A DNA stretch of 64,000 bases from Plotosus lineatus (Eukaryota > Chordata > Actinopteri > Siluriformes > Plotosidae): assembly GCA_024760905.1 (NCBI GenBank), contig CM045729.1, forward strand, positions 84,819,550 to 84,883,549, given 5' to 3'. Below, piece by piece: positions 43,706 through 55,400 of this stretch. A program made the translations under genes and the position numbers. Below the pieces are notes generated by a model that was not told where the DNA came from, did no database searches, and saw nothing but the letters and a program-made list of their open reading frames with translations. How positions within the stretch are numbered: position 1 is the first letter of the stretch; each line of letters begins with the position of its first letter.

Positions 43706-45140
43706 TCCACACCATCACCACACCATGTCCTCATGATATATACTCACTTACTTATTACAGCATCCTTTACCTGGTGTTAACCTCCATTACGCAATGTCAT
43801 CTGGACTTAAAAATAAAATTCAAGTTTAAAATTTGACACTGAATTTAAAAAAAAAATATATATATATATATACACATCTGTTGTACGCAATTTTTGTTTC
43901 TTTACAGTATCATACCAATTAAATATCAACAATCAAAAATAAACAGATTTTACATTAGTTTTAAAGTGTCCTACCTTTGGACACAGGGGTGTTCATTTTA
44001 GATGCAATCTCTAGCACATGTGAAACAAGCTGATCATCAGGGAATTCTACTGGAGATTTCTCAGAAGCTATAAAAGTAAAAATGAAAAATAACTTGGGTG
44101 ATTCGAAATCTGGGTTATAACATAGCAGAATTATAGCAAGATTTTGACTGAACAGGTGCTTGGTAGTAAAGGATGCCACTGCTGCAAATAAGCTGCTAAC
44201 AATGACAAAACCAATCAAATAAATAAATAAATACATTACCTTTGGCTACAGTTCGAGTTTCCAGCTTTACTGGTACTTGAGGAACTTGGACTGCTTTGCC
44301 AGGTCCTCCTTGCCCTCTGGGAAAGACTCCAAATATGACTTGAAGACAAATTTGTTTTTACTCAAGTTGTTTGGTAAATGATATGAGACCTGAACGACCC
44401 CAAGGAAACACTTTTCACTGGACTGTGGAAAGTTTTGCCTGAAACTGACCAAACTGCACCTCAGACTGGGTAAGGACATTGGACCTTATTTCTGGTTATC
44501 CTGACACAGTAAAGTACAGGAGTTAGAACTGGAATATGTACAAGACTGGATTGTACGTCACCCATCATTACAAAACAATTTCAACATTATCTCAAGGGAA
44601 AAAAAACACCTCGTGTAATCAGAATTTCATATAAATCAAACGGCTGTTAATTACAGACTTTCAAAACACAAATTATAGGCGTTAATGAAGAATTCTTTGG
44701 CGAGAGTGTGCACTCAACCCGGGCTTGGACCTGGTTCTCCCTGGACCAGAAACCTCAAAACCTACAAAACACGCGTGTACAACCTCTATTACTAACTACA
44801 ACTCGCCCCAAACATATGTAAGGCACAAGGAAGGTTCGAGTTGAAAACAAAAGCGATTACCTTTCATCTTTTGCGCGAGGTGTGAAGGTTTAAAATGTCG
44901 ACAGAAATCTTCGCTGTGGACGGCTCGACAGTGGGAGACGTTTTCTCATCGCTCAATCGCACGAGTCGATCCGAGTATACCGATTGGCTGAAAAGTCTGT
45001 CGCCTTCGCTGGTCTATCGTCGATCCGAGTATACCGATTGGCTGAAAAGTCTGTCGCTCTCGCTGGTCGATAGTCATAGACGATCCGCGTACACCGATTG
45101 GCTGAAACGTCTATAGGCGCCCATCGAACTAACAGAGAAG
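43090..45140 (-). mobile_element. Truncated Dada-like transposon, 5' half (unit 2)
   Basis: Same structure as 24059-26057. Exon 3 lies at about 43090-43150, exon 2 at about 44068-43973, degraded exon 1 near 44490-44240, and the leader donor at about 44868. The TA microsatellite (about 43655-43700) is longer than in unit 1. Confidence 0.7.
44960..45110 (-). promoter_or_regulatory. CCAAT-box array (unit 2, truncated transposon)
   Basis: Three CCGATTGGCTGAAA boxes plus a CTCAATCGC variant, as in unit 1. Confidence 0.6.
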
Positions 45141-45815
45141 GGCAGACACATCTGAGCGCAAAGAAAAGACTCCCAAGATGATCCGCGCGAGCCGGTCAGC
45201 AAACGAGTCTTTATGTAAATTCTCGAAAGTTCGGGCAAGTCCCTGTTCTGGAATGTTCTACATCACCTGACCTGTCACCAGGACGCATGCGCAACTAGAT
45301 TCATCTCGAAGTTTCCCTAATATGTTGGAAGTTCCAGACCCAATTAGACTACGCAGGCAAACCAACAGTGACCCAAGTCCCTGTTCTGGAATGTTCTACA
45401 TCACCTGACCCGTCACCAGGACGCATGCGCAACTAGATTCATCTCGAAGTTTCCCAAATATGCTGGAAGTTCCAGACCCAATTAGACTACGCAGGCAAAC
45501 CAACAGTGACCCAAAAACAGCCGAGTGTCACTATTTACAGCACACCAACTGAATGTAGTTACATACAACGTTTACACAGTCATATTTATATTTACATTTA
45601 TGCATTTATTTACACACCCATGTATGTAGTTGTATGTATGTTGTTGTATGTAGTTACATACAACGTTTACACAGTCATATTTATATTTACATTTATGCAT
45701 TTATTTACACACCCATGTATGTAGTTGTATGTATGTTGTTGTATGTAGTTACATACAACGTTTACACAGTCATATTTATATTTACAGTTATGCATTTATT
45801 TACACACCCATGACA
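45141..45815 (-). repeat. LTR of the Gmr1-like element (unit 2)
   Basis: TGTCATGGGT start at 45815 after the ACAAAAGGGGAGAG tract. Two 138-bp repeats (from 45236 and 45374) and three 95-bp repeats (from 45554, 45649 and 45744). Unit 1 has two of the latter. Confidence 0.55.
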
Positions 45816-48800
45816 CTCTCCCCTTTTGTAGAAACCTTCTGCTGAGAGTGATGTGAAATATTTCAATTCATAAAACATGCACAGCATCAAAATCCACAAA
45901 AAAAAAATCAAGCTCTAAAAATATTGTCTTTACCCTTAAATGTGCTTAATAATAAGATCGAACCCTCGTAAAGTTAAAGTCCACGACTCTGGTATTTGTT
46001 CTTCATTTTGTGAAGAAAAGTCAAGGGATTGTGATCAGTAAAGACTTCAACTGGCAAAATGGTGGTACCTAAGTACAGCACACTTCAAAATGGTGTAACG
46101 TTAACAAAAGAGCCAGTGTTTCCTTCTCAATGGCAGAGTAATTTCTTTGATGCTTATCAAACTTTCTTGAAAAATAACACACCGGATGATCAATACCCGA
46201 ATCATCCTCTTGAATCAGGACACCACCTGCACCCTCATCACTTGCATCAATTTGCAATTTAAAAGATTTTTTGAAGTGCGGTGCCTGTAACACAGGAGAA
46301 TTCATGAGAATGGCCTTGACTTTCTCAAATGCAGCTTGACAACTGCAATCCCACTGTAATTTAATCCTTTTCCCCCCAAAAGCTTCGTAAATGGAAGTAC
46401 AACATCTGAGAACTTTTGACAAAACTTCCTGTAATAGCCTGCCATTTACAAGAATCTCACGAGTTCTCTCTTACAGTGGGGAACGGGAAAATGTACAATC
46501 GCCTCCACCTTGGCATCGACTGGCTGGACATGGCCGTGCCCTACAGCACGCCCTAAAAATTCAAGCTGCGCCTTTCCAAATTCACATTCGGCAAGGTTGA
46601 CAGTCAATCTCGCTCCAGACAGTCTCTCGAAGAAAGATCGGACTCTTTTCAAATGGTCTTCCCGTTCCATGGCATAGATGACAACATCGTCCATGTATGC
46701 TTCCATACCTTCCAGACCTCTGAAGTAACATTGCTGACGAGCCGCTGAAACGTTTCCGGTGCGTTTTTTTTTTTTCAAATCGAACGGCATCACTTTGTAC
46801 TGATAGAGTTTATCAGGTGTAAGAAAAAGCAGAGATCTTCTTCACACGCTCTGTGAGCGGAACCTGCCAGAACCCCTTCAAATGGTCAAACTTGCTTATA
46901 TGCTTGGCTTGACCAATTTGATTAATGCAATCATCCATTCTCGGTATGGGATAAGATCCAGTTCGTGAGGGCGCATCGACAGCCTTCATGTCAGCACAGC
47001 AGCGCCGACCACCTCCAGAACCTTTTGGCATGTGAACACGCGGTGAAGTCCACGGACTGTCACTGGGTTCAATGACGTCATTGTCCAGCATGTACTTCAC
47101 TTCTTTCGGCAGAATTTCGCTCTTTGCAGGATTCATTCCGTGAGGGTGTTGTTTCGCAGGCACAGCATCACCTACATCCATATCATGACTAACAACATCT
47201 GTGCGGCCAGGCACATCAGGAAATAAACGAGAGAACTCAAAAATCAAATCTGACATTTGGACTTGTTGTTCAGAAGCTAAATGTGACAAATTCTCATCGA
47301 GGTCAGCTAACACATCGGAATTGTTCAACCTTGGTGAAACGTCATCACTCAGATCATCAAACTTTACATTACACCCAACATCCTCAGCATCGTCAAGAAC
47401 AGGTACATCGACAGCAGAAGCACAATCGGTAACTGGGGAGAGTGTGGCAACACAACTTGCATGTTTGGTTTGTCTCCGATCATGATACTCCTCGATCATG
47501 CTCACATGACACAACCTCTTGTGTTTACGTCGACTAGAAGTCAGAACAACACAGTCCGTTTCGCTAACCTCTTTGTCAATTAGATATAAGACCCTGACAT
47601 CTGACTCGAAGTGGTTGACCAGGGATCGGAAGCAACAGTAGCACTTTTTCAACAGGAGTGAAACTTCTTTCTTTTTACTTTTGTCATAACTCTGTTTCAT
47701 TTTGGCTTGTGGCGTATTCAAATTTTGTCTGAAAAGTAGAAACATAGTCCAAAAGATTGATCTCAGGATTGTGATTGAGCTGCTCTTTAAGATGTTTCAA
47801 TGGCCCATGAACACGATGTCCAAAAAGCGAGCTCAAAGGGACTGAAGCCTAAACCTTCCTGAACTGACTCCCCGGCAGCAAACAACAGCAAATCCACCCC
47901 CTCATCCCAGTCCTTTTCTGTCGCAAAGCAATAAGTCTTGATCGTATTCTTCAAAGTTTGATGAAATCTCTCCAAAGCTCCCTGCGTCTAATAGGACGAT
48001 AGACACTAGACTTGACCTGTTGAATGCCTAAGTGTTACACTGCCTGTTGGAATACCTTCAACATAAAATCAGAGCCCGGATCTGAGTTGAACAACACTTG
48101 GCAACCCAACCAAGGTGAAAAACTTGATCAAAGCCTTGATGATCACAGGGGCGGCAATCCCTCGAACAGGAATCGCTTCAGGAAACCTGGTAGAAGCACA
48201 CATGATGGTAAGAAGATATTGATCACCGGACCTAGTTTTCGGTAATGGACCGACACAATCAATGATGACTCTACCGAAAGGTTCCTCAAAAGCAGGTATA
48301 AAAGGTTTTGAAGGTGCGGGAGGAATCTTCTGATCTGATTTACCCACAATTTGGCATGCATGACAGGTTTTACAAAATTCAGCCACATCCTTTCTCAAAC
48401 CGGGCCAAAAGAAATCTGCCAAAATTGTCTCACAGGTTTTGTTTACACCCAAATGACCTGCCATGGGACTTTCATGTACCGATGCAAGCACATGATGTCG
48501 GAATAATGTCGGAACAGCGATGTGGTGACGTGACTGCCGATCAGTGTCTTTCGGCTCAGGAACATTGTCGGTGTTCTCGAGTAGCTCCAAAAATGAAAGC
48601 ATCTCTTGTTTGAGCTCCACACTCGCTGACATACTTTCCCAAAACCGAACCGGCGGACATTAGAAGGTAAAGCAAGTCCCTGTGATCAGCGTCAGTTTCT
48701 TCAGGAAAACGAATAAATAGATGACGGTGGAGTCCCGTCCTCGACTAAACTTAACGTGTTTCACAACCGGCTTCACTACGTGGTCAAGCTGCACCACGGA

Positions 48801-48835
48801 TATACAGGGTGCTTCCTGCCGAATCATGCATATAT
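45816..48835 (-). pseudogene. Gmr1-like pol remnant: integrase-RT-RNase H (unit 2)
   Basis: Cleaner than the unit 1 copy. 48632-48069 reads continuously through the integrase zinc finger and core. 47745-46813 joins the integrase C-terminal module to RT (HPHGMNPAKSEI, VIEPSDSPW, FDHLKGFWQVPL). 46793-46446 holds YMDDVVIYAM, and 46422-46069 the connection and RNase H (IDASDEGAGGVL). The domain order integrase-RT-RNase H is therefore read partly within one frame, which excludes a rearrangement of separate fragments at that joint. Frameshifts remain near 47830, 46800 and 46430, and an expected second catalytic Asp of integrase is not found. Confidence 0.82.
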
Positions 48836-49364
48836 CCTCGTGCTTGATTCTCGGATGGAAGTTGCTCGGATGAAGGTGTTTTGTTGAGCCTGCAAGCTCG
48901 TGTCCAACCTATCAGCGGTAGCCGGACGTTCTTGCAGGTTGTCGGCGGGATTGGCATGCTTGGGGGGAAAAGTGGCGGGTGATGTTATGTTCTTTTAAAA
49001 CAGCAATGATGCCTTGGCAAATAAGGTGCACGGCCTTTGACCGGACTTCAGTAAAAAAAAGTACTTAGGTGTCCGTTCCTTATGAACCACCCGACACTCA
49101 CTGTCGACCTTTCTTTTCTCTGACATTGCTGTTGATGGATTCTGTGTAGTAGAAGAGTAATAACAGGAAGTGGCTCGAGCTCTGCAAAATCAACGACTGC
49201 GCCTAATGCATCACTGGTGTTGAAATGCTGTCATTACAAGTCAAAGTCAAATGAATGCAATCAGTCAATCATTCACGTCAAATGTGAATTCTGTACCACT
49301 CAATCTTCAGCGGGCCAGATTAAAAGAGCGGCTGTGGCCCGCGGGCCGTGGTTGCCCACCCCTG
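48836..49364 (-). mobile_element. hAT transposon 5' end with BED-type N-terminus (unit 2)
   Basis: Same fragment as 29656-30186. Terminus at 49364 reads CAGGGGTGGGCAACCACGGC on the minus strand. The ATG lies at about 49126. Confidence 0.7.
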
Positions 49365-49833
49365 TTCCAGGGATAGGGTTTGGGCCTGGCAAGAACCTCC
49401 CTGTTCCGATCTGGTCTCTGTCAGTAAAAAAAGTATTTAGGGGTTATCGAGGGGGTTTTCAACATGCGTTTATTAAAGGATTTTTTTTTCTATTTTCAGA
49501 ACTGCACAAAAACTACTGATCAAACATGGTAAGGGGACCAAGAACCAAGTTCATTTTGGAGGCGATACAAATGAAAAATCATATTGCAAAAGGAAAATGC
49601 CTCCAACATGGGGCAAAATGTTCATCTGATGCCCACCAGGGGAAAACATTTCATTATAACTATGTCGTTTGAATTGTCCTTTGTGTCTGGTGGCGATACT
49701 CTCTGATTATGATATACAGTAGGAACATTTGAGGCGCTCATGTTGGAGTTATTATATCGTCAGGTCATGTATTTGAGTTTTGTAGTTCGAGCTTGAAGAA
49801 AAAGGCTTCGTCTCATTCTCGACTTCCTCAGAA

Positions 49834-51300
49834 TGGAGGGCGTTGAAGAGGATGAAGAGTGGCAAGGCAGTTGGCCCCGATGACATACCAGTTGAGGTAT
49901 GGAAGTGTCGAGGGGAGGCAGCAGTAGATTTTCTGACAAGAATATTCAACAAGGTCTTAGAGAGTGAGCGGATGCCGGAGGAATGGAGGAGAAGTGTGCT
50001 TGTGCCCATTTTTAAGAACAAGGGAGATGTACAGAGTTGTGGCAACTACAGAGGGATAAAGTTGATGAGCCATACGATGAAGTTATGGGAAAGAATAGTG
50101 GAAGCTAGACTAAGGGCAGAGGTCAGCATTTGTGAACAACAGTTTGGTTTCATGCCAAGAAAGAGCACCACAGATGCAGTGTTTGCTTTGAGGATGTTAA
50201 TAAGAGAAGTACAGAGAAGGTCAGAAGGAGCTGCGTTGTGCCTTTGTGGATCTGGAGAAAGCATGTGACAGGGTGCCGAGAGAAGAACTGTGGTATTGTA
50301 TGAGCAAGTCTGGAGTGGCAGAGAAGTATGTTAGAGTGGTGCAGGACATGTATGAGAGATGTAAGACAGTGGTGAGGTGTGCCGTCGGTGTGACAGAAGA
50401 GTTCAAGGTGGAGGTGGGACTGCATCAAGGGTCAGCTCTCAGGCCCTTCTTGTTTGCTATGGTGATGGACAGGCTGACAGACGAGGTTAGACAAGAATCT
50501 CCATGGACTACGATGTTTGCAGATGACATCGTGATCTGCAGTGAGAGCAGAGAACAAGTGGAGGAAAATCTAGAGAGGTGGAGGTATGCCCTGGAAAGGA
50601 GGGGAATGAAGGTGAGTCTCAGTAAGACAGAATACATGTGTGTGAACGACAAGGACCCAAGAGGAACGGTGAGGTTACAGGGGGCAGAGATAAAGAAGGT
50701 GGAGGATTTTAAGTAATTAGGCTCAACAATCCAGAGCAATGGAGAGTGTGGAAAAGAGGTGAAGAAGCGCGTGCAGGCAGGTTGGAATGGATGGAGAAAA
50801 GTGTCCGGTGTGATGTGCGAGAGGAGAATGTCAGCAAGAATGAAAGGAAAAGTGTACAAGACGGTGGTGAGGCCAGCGATGTTGTATGGTTTAGAGACAG
50901 TGGCCCTGGGGAAAAGACAGGAGTCAGAGTTGGAGGTAGCAGAGATGAAAATGTCGAGGTTCTCTTTGGGAGTAACGAGGATGGATAGGATCAGAAATGA
51001 GTACATCAGAGGGACAGCACATGTTAGATGTTTTGGAGACAAAGTCAGAGAGGCTAGATTGAGATGGTTTGGACATGTACAGAGGAGGGACAGTGAGTAT
51101 ATTGGTAGTAGGATTCTGAGGTTGGCACTACCAGGCAGAAGGCCCAGAGGAAGACCAAAGAGAAGCTTTATGGATGCGGTGAAGGCGGACATGAGGGTCG
51201 TTGGAGTAAGAGTAGAAGATGCAGAGGATAGGGAGAGATGGAGGCAGATCATTTGCTGTGGCGACCCCTAAAGGGAGCTGCCGAGATGAAAAGAAGATTT
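49834..51300 (+). mobile_element. RTE LINE copy E (unit 2)
   Basis: Duplicate of 30656-32122 at the same position in the U6 upstream block, with the same borders. Confidence 0.82.
49843..51271 (+). pseudogene. RTE reverse transcriptase (copy E, unit 2)
   Basis: Frames 49843-50268, 50246-50716 and 50759-51271, with the same frameshift (about 50203) and the same TAA after DFK (about 50714) as the unit 1 copy. RT motifs B and C readable. Confidence 0.78.
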
Positions 51301-51487
51301 CCCGACCTTTCCACCCCAGCCAGACGCTTGCAACCAAAATTCGGCAGCGATACAAGTACGAGGGGGCGGGGACAAGACGACAGTGTGTGCGAAGAGGGGG
51401 GGGGGGGAGGGCTGGTCTGAGGAAAGATGGCTTCTTACATCATCACACAGACAAGCCAATCAGAACGCCGTCAGACTCTCAACTCGC

Positions 51488-51697
51488 CATCGTCCCATCA
51501 TGCAGCTCCTTAACAGAGAGTAGAGATGCAAAATGAAAGTGGTTTGAAGAGGTTATAGTTCATTTGGACGTTTGATCTCAAAATTTGATTGTGTATTAAT
51601 CCGATGACGAGGAATGTGTAACCCGCTCGGACTTATTGACGATTAAGAATTCACTAACCGTAAACGACAATTTTTAAAAATTCTCACTACATTTATG
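51488..51697 (+). promoter_or_regulatory. U6 promoter of the split U6 gene (unit 2)
   Basis: TCCCATCATGCAGCTCC at about 51494, PSE TAACCGTAAACGACAA at about 51655-51670 and ATTTATG at about 51691. Identical spacing to unit 1. Confidence 0.65.
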
Positions 51698-51720
51698 GGC
51701 GTCCTTCGCTCGCGTGGATC

Positions 51721-51783
51721 GTGCCTGCTACGGTGGCACATAGAGTAAATCGGGAACGATTCAGAGAAGATTAAGCATGGCCC
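51721..51783 (+). pseudogene. U6 snRNA 5' half, split by transposon (unit 2)
   Basis: 63 bases ending at GGCCC, as in unit 1, with two or three private substitutions. It is followed directly by the transposon end (ACAATAAAGGCTGG). Confidence 0.85.
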
Positions 51784-51951
51784 ACAATAAAGGCTGGTGC
51801 GCAATCTTCGCTGTTCGGCGCAATAGGGACGACTATGGAAGCGGCTATGGGACCCGCTCTCTTTTCTGCGTTACCGCCGTTTCACCTCTGGGGGCAGGCA
51901 CTCGCTCCTCCGCTGGGCTGCATTTTTATCCGGTGCTCTATTTTTGTATGA

Positions 51952-52021
51952 TCCCCACCAGGAATCGAACCTGGGACTCTCGGAATGCTTTCCGAGCATG
52001 ATGACCACTTCACCATAGGGA
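51952..52021 (-). other. tRNA-like module (copy 3)
   Basis: Base-for-base the same as 34485-34554. B-box GGTTCGATTCC and a perfect T-arm. Confidence 0.65.
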
Positions 52022-52170
52022 TTTCAATACAACAGGACAGAAATAGACCTCCTAAAAAATAAAAATAAAAGTTTCCCCTCTGCTTTTTAAGGGCTTGGGA
52101 CCTTCTTACATTTCGTAAGGCAGCATTAGAAACTTTATTATGTCACAGTTCTATTATCACGGTTTATATA

Positions 52171-52277
52171 CATCTGAACACGAACATGCGACCATCTGAA
52201 CACGAACATGCGACCATCTGAACACGAACATGCGACCATCTGAACACGAACATGCGACCATCTGAACACGAACATGT
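52171..52277. repeat. 22-bp tandem repeat (copy 3)
   Basis: Five copies of CATCTGAACACGAACATGCGAC, as at 34704-34810. Confidence 0.85.
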
Positions 52278-52466
52278 CTCAGGCCAAAGTTTACATATCA
52301 CAGTTGGCATATCAGTTTGCATTTGACAGTCTGCACATCACAGTTTGCATTTGACGGTCTGCATTTGACGGTTTGCTGCATTTCACACTTTGCGCATCAC
52401 AGTCTGCCCATCACAGTTTACATTTGACAGTTTGCATTTCTGAACATGTAACACGCAAGCAGAAAA

Positions 52467-55400
52467 TCAAACATTCTCGTCCTTCTTCTGGCCATATCCT
52501 TTCTGAAGCTGGAGGTCTTTTTTCCAGTCTTCAAATGTCTTGGTCGCTCGTACTGGGCAGTACCAATTACAAAAATATGGCCGATGAGGCGGAAGACGGG
52601 GCTGACCACACTCTTTGCAATTAAAGACCTTGTTCCTGGGGGTATATGTGACGGTCGTATCTCCAGCTAAGATCGCCTTCAGCTTTCTCTTCCTGTAGCG
52701 TACCGAGCTGGGCGACAAGTGAGAAGCAGCAGGCGGAATTTGCGTGGGTGTGGCGGCGGCGGCGGCGGCGGCGGCGGACAATGACGGCGGTGGTTGGCAC
52801 GACACGAGTGGTCTCGTCGCAAGGTTCACGGTTGGTGGTGGTAGTAGAACAACCAGAGGTGACGTACGGGAAGATACCTGCTGTGATGCAGTCGGTAAAA
52901 CCTGTTGAGGTACTCCCATCATGCCTTGCGGAGTCATGTAGAGGACGATCGGGGTACTTTGTGGAGGCGGCGCTACAGCCAGTGGAAGTGAAGGAGAAGG
53001 TGTCGAGGATGGAACATTTGCATTCACAACCTCATCCACATATCGTCTCCTTTTCACTTTGGCTTTTCCCGAGGTGTCTGAGGGCAAGTCAAAGCTGTGC
53101 GCTTCCGTGTCCGGCACCGCCAAAGACGCCGGTTTGCTCCGAGCTGCGGGCAAGGGTGAAGCAGAAGCCACAGATGGTTGAGGAAGGGAAATCCCTTGCA
53201 TGAGAATTTCCCTCTCTTGCCTTTTTCCTCGTTTGTTGTACCTGGAAAGATGAAGACGACACAAGACAAGATTTACACGTAAACTCCATGTTCCCTCTTT
53301 TAACAACAGAAATCCTCCGGAGAAATATTCTCACCACTGACTGAGGGTTGTCTGGTTGATCTCCACAAGTTGCAGGTTGGTGTGTTCTTGGACTCTGGCA
53401 CTATTCAGTATCGTCTGGCGGATGCTCTTATAGGCCCTGCTGATCAGCGTCCACCTGCTCGTCGTCACGTTCCCAGAGCGAGTTGCAGACGGGTACGCAT
53501 CACACAGTTTCGATACGAGTGCCTCCACATACCTGTTGCAGTCAGGCCACTGCGCCGGTCCCGTGTTCTCTCCCAAGAAACACCTACAAGATGTGGACAT
53601 TTAATTCTTCGAATGAAACAACCAAACCGGTGCCGCGTACCAGAAGACGGATATATCATGAAATAAGAACTACCTCTTGGTGCTTTCTACTCCTGGAGCG
53701 ACCTGGGACTTTGGCACTTTAAAGCGTCCAGTAGAGCACCGTCTCTTGTGGCGCGGTAAAAACTTGGTCGGCCGCTTGTCGTATCCGGACAGATTGTCCC
53801 ACAGTTGTGCGATATCTGCGGCCTGTCGGTTGGTGAGAGCGCCACTTTGATGCCTCAGGTCGGCCAAGTAGCCTGCCAGTTCCTGGACTTTATCGAACCC
53901 CCCGATGTTGTCGGGTCCGACGGCTTCTTCCGGGTCTTTGGGACGCGAACCGGAGGCAACTTCCGCTCCAGGACTGTTTCCGCTCGGGGACTCGCGAACA
54001 TGTCCGAGGTCTTCCCAAACAAGGTGACACATCGTTAAGCCGTCGACACGAACGACACCAAACTCCACAAAAATCAACGCTATCAAAATATTTACTTACC
54101 GGTCTCCGGCGGCCCAGTCACCGCGGTCGACGTGGAAGGAAGAGGAAGGGCTTCTGTAGGCGATCCCACGGCGATGGGAAGAACGTCCTCCGCTGGGCCG
54201 ACCGTTCCGTCTTCCATCATCTCTTCCTCATAACCCTCATCCTCTTCGGCGACCTCTAAACCCGGCGGCGCGTCCTCTTCTTGGTCCATGGCCAAGTCCT
54301 GCAGGACCTCCCCTGTCTGGCTGTAAAGGTACTGCACGCCGATGAGCTCTCCTGAAGCGTGATGGAAAATATTTGAGTGGTGGAACTTTTCTCATGTGAA
54401 TTTTTTTTTTTTTTTTTTTTTTTTTTAGAAAGCCAGAAATGAGCCATGGTCAATAAATGTTATCAAATGAAGAGTTTACCGGTGTATTTCCTTGGCTCGA
54501 TGTAATGAGGGAGTAGACGTCTACCGAACACTCTCAAATTCAGCCGGTTAACGCTGTGTCTGAGCGCCCCGCTGTAGCTCTGCTGCTGGGATTGGTCACT
54601 GGAGACGGCAGCTTGAGCCCTGTCTTCATTCCAACGCACTAACCCCTCCAACAGGTAGGCTTGGAAGTGCTTGTCACTAGCACTCGTACCTGTAAACATG
54701 CGACAAACATCCAGATTAAAAAAAAAAATAATAATAATAATACTACATTTTATATAAGTGTGTTTGTATGATCCTATATATGTATATGTATCGTACCTGG
54801 GATGAAATGGTTAAGGTGGAGGTGGAATGACTCCAATGAAGTGGAGCCTCTGGCGCATCTGTAAACTGGCAGCTCGATTCCTCCTTTCCGCAGTGTTCCG
54901 GTTTCCGCGTACAGTTCCACGTCCTCTGGGTCCTGAATACAGAGCACGTGACGCTTCTGTCGGTGCCATATGTCCCATATACGCGCGCCGTCGAGAAGAG
55001 GAACGCCAAGGGTGTCACGACCTTGGTCACCACCGAATGCTGCCAGGAGAGCCGTTATCAGGCCGGTTGTCTCCTCGACTCCTCTCGTGCATCTTCGGCA
55101 ATGGCGAGACAGCTCTTTCCTTGTCAAATTATTTGTGACGTCTTTGTCGGTCATTTCCCCCACTTGTCCACTCGCCATCTCGGACCGCTTAGCCTCCTTC
55201 AGTCGAGCAATATCTTCAGCACTCCACTTGAAGATGCACTGAGACAGTCGACCCATGAAAACACCGTACAGCTGGTGGGAGTCTGTAGTACAGCCGCTCG
55301 ATATGCGCCGCATAAAATGCCAAATGTCCAACCGGATACATATATCCGGCCATTCGCTCAACTGCCTCCTGAGTTGTGAACGGGCGCCGCAACAATCCCG

